Shown here one piece after another: positions 6,445 to 10,569 of a stretch of DNA of 10,569 nucleotides. How positions within the stretch are numbered: the first letter of the stretch is position 1; each line of letters opens with the position of its first letter. The stretch spans positions 1-10,569 of the forward strand of contig USDE01000030.1 of assembly GCA_900553345.1 (NCBI GenBank). Reading direction: 5' to 3'. The notes under the pieces are model-generated. The model searched no databases and had not been told where the DNA came from. It worked only from the letters and a program-made list of their open reading frames with translations. The translations under genes and the position numbers were made by a program. This stretch comes from an uncultured Collinsella sp. (GTDB lineage Bacteria > Actinomycetota > Coriobacteriia > Coriobacteriales > Coriobacteriaceae).

Positions 6445-7632
6445 ATGAACGCCACAGTCGTGATTCCAACGTATTGGGCGGGCGATGACGCTTGCGCAAA
6501 CGCCCCTGGCACCTATGACCATTCGACACGACTCAACGCCGACAATCCCGAACTCGACCGCTGCCTGGCCTCGCTTGAGCAGGTGCGCGACATCCCGCGC
6601 ATCATCCTTTTGGTGGTCTGTCCCGTTTCTGCTACAGCCGATGTGTCGCTGCGCGTGCACGAGATTGTCGACGCGCATCCCACGCTCAAGGTCACCGTTG
6701 TCACCAACACCCAGGCCTCGCATATCGCAGACCGGGTTGCTCAGATCGCGCCCAAGGGTTCGGGCGAGTGCGTGAGCCTGCGAGGCTACGGTGCCATCCG
6801 CAATATGGGGCTAGCCTGTGCCGCTGTGCTGGGGCATGACGCGGTTATCTTTTTGGATGACGATGAGACTGTCATCGACGCCGACTTTATGAAGCGCGCG
6901 ACCTATGCGTTGGGGCAGCAGACGCGTCAGGGCTTGCCGATCTTGGTCAAGAGCGGTTATTTCTACGATCGCGACGGCTCGCCGCTGGCTCCCACGGACA
7001 AGGCGGGCATCTGCCATCGTTGGTGGACCAAGCGCATCGAGTTCAACCGTTGGATGAAAAAGGCGCTCTCGGGCACCCGCATCTCGCGTTCCAACTACGT
7101 GTGCGGCGGCCTGATGGCCCTGCACGCCCGCGCCTTTACGCGTGTGGCCTTTGACCCGTTTATCACCCGCGGCGAGGACTTGGATTACCTCTTTAACATG
7201 CGCATGTTTGGCTACGACGTGTGGTTCGATAACGAGTGGACCGTGCGCCATCTGCCTCCGGAGTCCGAAAAGCGCTCACCGCGCTTTATGCAGGATGTAT
7301 ACCGTTGGTACTACGAACGGGCCAAGTTGACATTCGCCGCGCATCAAAAGGAGCTCATTCCCGTTACGGCGGCATCGCTCATGCCCTACCCGGGCCCTTG
7401 GATTTCGCGCGAGCTCGACGACCGCGTGCGCAAGACCGCTATGGTCCGCAGCGTGTTTACCCGCGAGCATGAGGGCTACCTGCGCATTTGGCGCCATGGT
7501 ATCGGCGAGGCAAAGGCCTATGCGCGCCAAAACGCTGCAAGCTACCTGCGTTTCCAGAGCTTTTGGCCCAAGATCATGGACGGGCTTTGGCGTGACGCAC
7601 AACTGATCAGTATCCTGGAGGGGGCCGAATGA
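6445..7632 (+). CDS. Glycosyltransferase, GT-A fold, family 2-like
   Basis: This 395-residue soluble protein starts with TVVIPTYW (4-11), the usual first strand of GT-A transferases. It has GAIRNMG (116-122), a DDD metal/nucleotide-sugar motif in VIFLDDDE (134-141), GGLMALHARAF (221-231) for acceptor-side binding, and an ED pair in RGEDLDYLFNMR (242-253), a likely catalytic base region, with H269 after it. It should move a sugar from a nucleotide-sugar donor to an unknown acceptor at the cytoplasmic face. No transmembrane segment is seen. An insertion after strand 1 (about residues 12-35) is longer than in simple GT2 enzymes. AGGGAGG at 6431-6437 sets the start. The stop overlaps the ATG of kinase B (ATGA, 7629-7632), implying translational coupling, so the enzyme and the signalling pair are made together. 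The family is well supported; the exact sugar is unknown. Confidence 0.82.
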   Translation: MNATVVIPTYWAGDDACANAPGTYDHSTRLNADNPELDRCLASLEQVRDIPRIILLVVCPVSATADVSLRVHEIVDAHPTLKVTVVTNTQASHIADRVAQIAPKGSGECVSLRGYGAIRNMGLACAAVLGHDAVIFLDDDETVIDADFMKRATYALGQQTRQGLPILVKSGYFYDRDGSPLAPTDKAGICHRWWTKRIEFNRWMKKALSGTRISRSNYVCGGLMALHARAFTRVAFDPFITRGEDLDYLFNMRMFGYDVWFDNEWTVRHLPPESEKRSPRFMQDVYRWYYERAKLTFAAHQKELIPVTAASLMPYPGPWISRELDDRVRKTAMVRSVFTREHEGYLRIWRHGIGEAKAYARQNAASYLRFQSFWPKIMDGLWRDAQLISILEGAE

Positions 7633-8972
7633 TCGACCGCCGCGCCCAGCGCGATAGTTCAATATCAATCTTTCGCATCATTGCCGTTGCCTGCGCCATT
7701 TGCGTGCTGGTGTACTTTATTTTTGCCTTGGTGACCGGTATCGAGCCGATCGCCACGGTGATTGCCTGTGCGCTGCTGTGCATCTTTCTGTGCATCTTTA
7801 TCTTTTTGACGCTCAATCCCGATTCGGTGCGCTCCCAGTACACCGAGGAGACGCTCTCGGTGGCCTCGGCCATGCTCGAGGACATTAAGGGCGGTCTGAC
7901 GCAGGAGTCGGCGCGTTTGGTGTGCCGGCGCATTTTGCCCGAGACGCGCGCCATGACGGTGGCCATCACCGACGAGGACAACGTGCTTGCCTGCGCGGGC
8001 GAGTTTGAGGAAAAACTGCTGCCCGATACTCCCATCCACACGCTTGCCACACGCTACGTTATCGAACATGGCATCGTGCAGTCGTTCAACCGTATGGTGG
8101 ATGTCGTGGGCTCGGACGGCTCGCACAACCAAGTCCCCGCCGGCATTATCGCCCCCATCAAGGTGGGCGATCGTACCGTCGGCACGCTCAAGTTCTACTA
8201 CAAGACCCCGCGCGCCGTCGACCGTACCCAGTATGCGCTTGCCTCGGGCTTTGCCGAGATCTTGTCCACGCAGCTCGCCATCCACGAGCTCGAGGTGCAA
8301 AAGGAACTCACGGCGCGCGCCGAGGTGCGTGCGCTGCAGGCGCAGATTAACCCGCACTTCCTGTTCAACACGCTGAACACCATTGCATCGTTTACGCGCA
8401 CCGACCCGCTGCGGGCCCGTGAACTGCTTCGTGAGTTCTCATCGTTCTATCGTGCTACGCTCGACAACTCGGGATCGCTTATTCCGGTCTCGCGCGAGGT
8501 CGCACAGACCAAGCGCTACCTTACCTTTGAGAAGGCCCGCTTTGGCGAGGATCGCGTGCTTGCGACGTTCGATGTGTCCGAGGACGTGGAAGATACGCTG
8601 GTGCCGGCGTTCGTGATCCAGCCGATTGTCGAGAACGCCGTACGTCATGGCATGGGCGATGACGACGCCCTGAGGATCGACGTGACCGTTCACCAAGACG
8701 GCGAGGATGCAATCTTGATTGCCGTGGCCGATAATGGCGTGGGCATGGATGAGGGTACCGCCGCCAGACTGTTTGACGAGCGTTCTGCCCGTCCCGACGC
8801 CAGCTCTCCCCAGGGTGGCGGCGCCGGTGTGGCCATGCACAATATTTCGGAGCGCATCCATCGCTTTTATGGGCCGCACTCCTATACGCGTGTCGAATCG
8901 GCGCCGGGCAAGGGCACCAAAGTGCTCCTTCATCTTGATTTGTCAGAGAGCATCTTCGACATTCAAGAGTAA
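7629..8972 (+). CDS. LytS-type sensor histidine kinase (pair B)
   Basis: This 447-residue kinase is paralogous to the one at 1717. Two membrane helices (about 14-34 and 41-61, with several cysteines) are joined by a very short external loop. A GAF-like domain follows (about 70-215; AGIIAPIKV and VGTLKFYY). The His_kinase domain has H243 in INPHFLFNTLNTI. The ATPase domain has N336 in QPIVENAVRHG, DNGVG at 368-372 and a glycine box GGGAGVAMHN (396-405). All catalytic elements look intact. The start overlaps the glycosyltransferase stop by four bases, with GGAGGGG (7618-7624) inside the upstream gene. With almost no extracellular part, the signal is probably detected in the membrane or by the cytosolic GAF domain (inference). 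A 23-base stretch (8235-8257) is identical to 2353-2375 in kinase A. Confidence 0.93.
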   Translation: MIDRRAQRDSSISIFRIIAVACAICVLVYFIFALVTGIEPIATVIACALLCIFLCIFIFLTLNPDSVRSQYTEETLSVASAMLEDIKGGLTQESARLVCRRILPETRAMTVAITDEDNVLACAGEFEEKLLPDTPIHTLATRYVIEHGIVQSFNRMVDVVGSDGSHNQVPAGIIAPIKVGDRTVGTLKFYYKTPRAVDRTQYALASGFAEILSTQLAIHELEVQKELTARAEVRALQAQINPHFLFNTLNTIASFTRTDPLRARELLREFSSFYRATLDNSGSLIPVSREVAQTKRYLTFEKARFGEDRVLATFDVSEDVEDTLVPAFVIQPIVENAVRHGMGDDDALRIDVTVHQDGEDAILIAVADNGVGMDEGTAARLFDERSARPDASSPQGGGAGVAMHNISERIHRFYGPHSYTRVESAPGKGTKVLLHLDLSESIFDIQE

Positions 8973-9044
8973 AATAAAAGGCTACGGGCTCAACGTCATG
9001 CGACGGATGCCCGGCGTAGTTAGTTGACGAAAGGTTTTATCCCT

Positions 9045-9761
9045 ATGCTGCGTGCGATGATTGTGGATGATGAGGCGCCGGCTCGCTCGGAGCTTCGCTT
9101 CCTGCTCGAGCAAACGGGCAAGATCGGCACGATCACGGAGGCGTCGAGCGTCCGCTCCGCCATCGAGATGCTTATGGAAAGTCGCGTGGATGTCGTGTTT
9201 CTCGATATCTCGATGCCCGGTGCCTCGGGCCTGCAACTTGCCGAGGCGCTGCATAAGCTCAAAAATCCGCCGGCGATCGTGTTTGTGACTGCGTATAGTG
9301 ACCATGCGGTCGAGGCATTCGACGTGGATGCCGTCGATTATCTGATGAAGCCGGTCGAGGAAGCTCGCTTGGATCGCGCGATCGAGAAGGTCATGCAACG
9401 CACCAAGCCGGTTACGGACAGCAAGGTGACCATCGAGCGTATCCCGGTGGAAAAGGGCGGCCGCAAGGTGCTCATTCCCGTGGACGACATTCGCTTTATC
9501 ATGGCCAAGGACGATTACTCCTGCATCTATACCGTCGATGATCGCTTTTTGTCGACGACCTCGCTGGCGCAGTTTGAGGCCAAGCTCTGCGACTTTGGCT
9601 TCTTCCGTGTTCACCGCCGCTATATCGTCAACTTGGCGTGCGTCACGGATGTGGAGACGGTGCCCTCGGGCGCCATCCAGCTGGGCATTACGGGCGTCGA
9701 CGAACGCGTGCCGGTTTCGCGCCGCCGCATCGTGCCGCTCAAGAAGGCTCTGAGTCTCTAG
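9045..9761 (+). CDS. LytTR-family response regulator (pair B)
   Basis: This 238-residue regulator pairs with the kinase ending 72 bases upstream. The receiver domain (about 1-118) has D8/D9, phospho-acceptor D54 in VFLDISMPG, T82 in VTAY and K102 in LMKPVE. The LytTR DNA-binding domain (about 130-236) carries KVLIPVDDI, FFRVHRRYIVN (186-196) and VPVSRRR (222-228). ATG 9045 gives the expected MLRAMIVDDE start with AAAGG (9030-9034) before it. A TTG at 9024 in the same frame would add seven residues but has no ribosome site. The gap after kinase B shows no clear promoter or terminator, so the operon probably runs glycosyltransferase, kinase, regulator. It resembles regulator A closely, so cross-talk or shared DNA sites are possible. 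A strong terminator follows. Confidence 0.93.
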   Translation: MLRAMIVDDEAPARSELRFLLEQTGKIGTITEASSVRSAIEMLMESRVDVVFLDISMPGASGLQLAEALHKLKNPPAIVFVTAYSDHAVEAFDVDAVDYLMKPVEEARLDRAIEKVMQRTKPVTDSKVTIERIPVEKGGRKVLIPVDDIRFIMAKDDYSCIYTVDDRFLSTTSLAQFEAKLCDFGFFRVHRRYIVNLACVTDVETVPSGAIQLGITGVDERVPVSRRRIVPLKKALSL

Positions 9762-9767
9762 CACACT

Positions 9768-9818
9768 GGCCCCGCAGCCCTGTAGACCCATCGTCTGCGG
9801 AGCCGTGGGGCCTTTTTT
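9768..9818 (+). terminator. Intrinsic terminator after regulator B
   Basis: GGCCCC (9768-9773) pairs with GGGGCC (9807-9812), with an inner GCAG/CTGC pairing (9774-9777 with 9795-9798), followed by six T (9813-9818). It ends the glycosyltransferase-kinase-regulator operon. Confidence 0.85.
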
Positions 9819-9857
9819 GTATGTATCTGCCGAATCGTTTTTTGCGGAAGGGATCCC

Positions 9858-10325
9858 ATGAACAGTGCAAGCGCCAAGCGTATCGACATCATCTCGGACA
9901 CCCACGGCTATTTATCGCCTGCGCTCCTGGATGAGCTTGAGGGCGCAGACCTGATTATCCACGCCGGCGACCTCACGTCAGAGATGGACTACGAGCACCT
10001 GCGCACCATCGCCCCCGTGCGAGCGGTGCTGGGTAATAACGACTACTACCGCGACTACGGCCCCGATGTGGACCGCTTGGCGCTCTTTACCTACGAAGGC
10101 CTCAAGTTCGCCGTAGCCCACTACCGTGAAGACCTCCCGGTGGGATCCGTGGACGTAGCTATCAACGGTCACACCCACGTAACCAAAGAAGCCCAAGTGG
10201 GTCGCTGCCTGGTCCTCAACCCAGGCAGTGCCAGCTATCCAAGAGGCACCCGAGGCCCCACCATGGCCAGAATGCTTGTCAAGGACGGCAAGATTCTGAG
10301 CATCAAATTTATTGACCTAGAGTAG
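9858..10325 (+). CDS. YfcE/MJ0936-type metallophosphoesterase
   Basis: This 155-residue cytosolic phosphodiesterase has the full metal-site pattern of the small calcineurin-like family: D14 and H16 in ISDTHG, D38 in HAGDL, N60 in LGNND, H88 in AVAHYRE, and H105/H107 in NGHTH, with the conserved NPGSASYPRG (121-130) near the end. Members bind two metals (often Mn or Ni) and hydrolyse phosphodiester model substrates; E. coli YfcE is the reference and its physiological substrate is not settled. The length is normal for the family. GGAAGGGA just before the ATG sets the start. The gene begins 39 bases after the terminator of the regulator B operon, and no promoter is visible in that gap, so how it is transcribed is unclear. 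It ends before a strong bidirectional terminator. Confidence 0.92.
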   Translation: MNSASAKRIDIISDTHGYLSPALLDELEGADLIIHAGDLTSEMDYEHLRTIAPVRAVLGNNDYYRDYGPDVDRLALFTYEGLKFAVAHYREDLPVGSVDVAINGHTHVTKEAQVGRCLVLNPGSASYPRGTRGPTMARMLVKDGKILSIKFIDLE

Positions 10326-10332
10326 GTGCAAC

Positions 10333-10367
10333 AAAAACGGGGGATGCAGATCGCATCTCCCGTTTTT
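10333..10367 (+). terminator. Strong, probably bidirectional intrinsic terminator after the metallophosphoesterase
   Basis: Fifteen contiguous pairs (10333-10347 with 10353-10367, one G-T) close a 5-base loop. The stem starts with five A and ends with five T, so it can terminate transcripts from both strands. Confidence 0.92.
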
Positions 10368-10372
10368 CTTTG

Positions 10373-10569
10373 AGCCAAAGGCCGAAGTTCAACAACAATC
10401 TTAGACAACCCCGCCGAGGAGAACGGGGACCTCGAGCCGCGGAAGCGGCGAGGAACAAAGTCTTTGAAGCAAGTGACGGCAGGGAGGGTCTCCGGGGCCG
10501 GCTGGCGCGGGTTGAGTTTGCTGCTCTACAGTCCTGCGCAAGACGGAAAGCACATTAAGTGCTTTCCTT
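10373..10569 (+). ncRNA. Candidate structured noncoding RNA between two terminator hairpins
   Basis: No convincing gene covers these 197 bases, but several local helices are visible. CCCCG/CGGGG pair at 10409-10413/10424-10428. A GNRA (GGAA) tetraloop hairpin is formed by CCTC-GA-GCCGC (10430-10440) with GCGGC-GAGG (10445-10453). CAAA/TTTG pair at 10456-10459/10463-10466. A possible long-range TCAAC/GTTGA pairing joins 10389-10393 and 10511-10515. The rest is rich in unpaired purines, typical of structured RNA. It begins after one terminator and ends in another hairpin. A poor promoter may exist (TTGAGC at 10370-10375, AACAAT at 10394-10399, 18-base spacing). It is not recognisably RNase P, tmRNA, SRP or 6S RNA. 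The raiA-motif RNA of Firmicutes and Actinobacteria, about 200 bases long, is one family to test, but its consensus was not matched here. The minus strand cannot be excluded. Confidence 0.35.
10545..10567 (+). terminator. Perfect 9-base-pair hairpin at the window end
   Basis: GGAAAGCAC (10545-10553) and GTGCTTTCC (10559-10567) pair exactly around ATTAA, and TT follows before the window ends. If the T-run continues it is an intrinsic terminator, likely ending the candidate RNA upstream. Confidence 0.65.

Noticed and set aside
10441..10535. Partial likeness to RNase P (GAGGAA...AAAGTC) and cobalamin-riboswitch-like pieces
   Set aside because: The conserved partner segments are missing and the region is too short for RNase P; the likeness is limited to a few bases.
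10370..10558. 62-codon open frame on the plus strand near the window end
   Set aside because: It starts with TTG directly after a terminator, has no ribosome site, is rich in Arg and Ala without recognisable motifs, and coincides with RNA-like stems.

Overview
The window is about 10.5 kb of high-GC bacterial chromosome. All recognisable genes lie on the + strand, most with a purine-rich Shine-Dalgarno sequence. Gene content and codon use (strong G/C third positions, GTG as well as ATG starts) suggest a Coriobacteriia genome, most like Collinsella. That assignment is an inference from general resemblance, not a database match. No insertion sequences, integrases, CRISPR arrays, tRNAs or rRNAs were seen.

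Layout. (1) 1-189 is the C-terminal end of an APC-type amino acid permease, followed by a long hairpin. (2) 321-1598 is a cytosolic metal-dependent amidohydrolase of the imidazolonepropionase/Xaa-Pro dipeptidase-like group. (3) 1717-3102 and 3141-3875 are a LytS-type sensor kinase and its LytTR response regulator (pair A). (4) 3968-4912 is a zinc-dependent phospholipase C family protein. (5) 5014-6273 is an Atg22/UMF1-type MFS transporter. (6) 6445-7632 is a family-2-like glycosyltransferase whose stop overlaps the start of a second LytS-type kinase (7629-8972), followed by a second LytTR regulator (9045-9761, pair B). (7) 9858-10325 is a YfcE-type metallophosphoesterase. (8) The last 200 bases hold no convincing gene. 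They lie between two strong hairpins and look like a small structured RNA.

The central theme is two paralogous kinase/regulator pairs about 3.8 kb apart, bracketing a lipase-like protein, a transporter and a glycosyltransferase. Both kinases have a short two-helix membrane anchor and a GAF-like domain in place of the usual multi-helix LytS sensor. The first gene of each pair's transcription unit sits directly behind a terminator-like hairpin with no room for a promoter in between. ATTGC/GCAAT half-sites lie upstream of both. This suggests transcription that starts before the hairpin and is controlled by read-through, possibly with shared autoregulation. That is inferred from sequence only.
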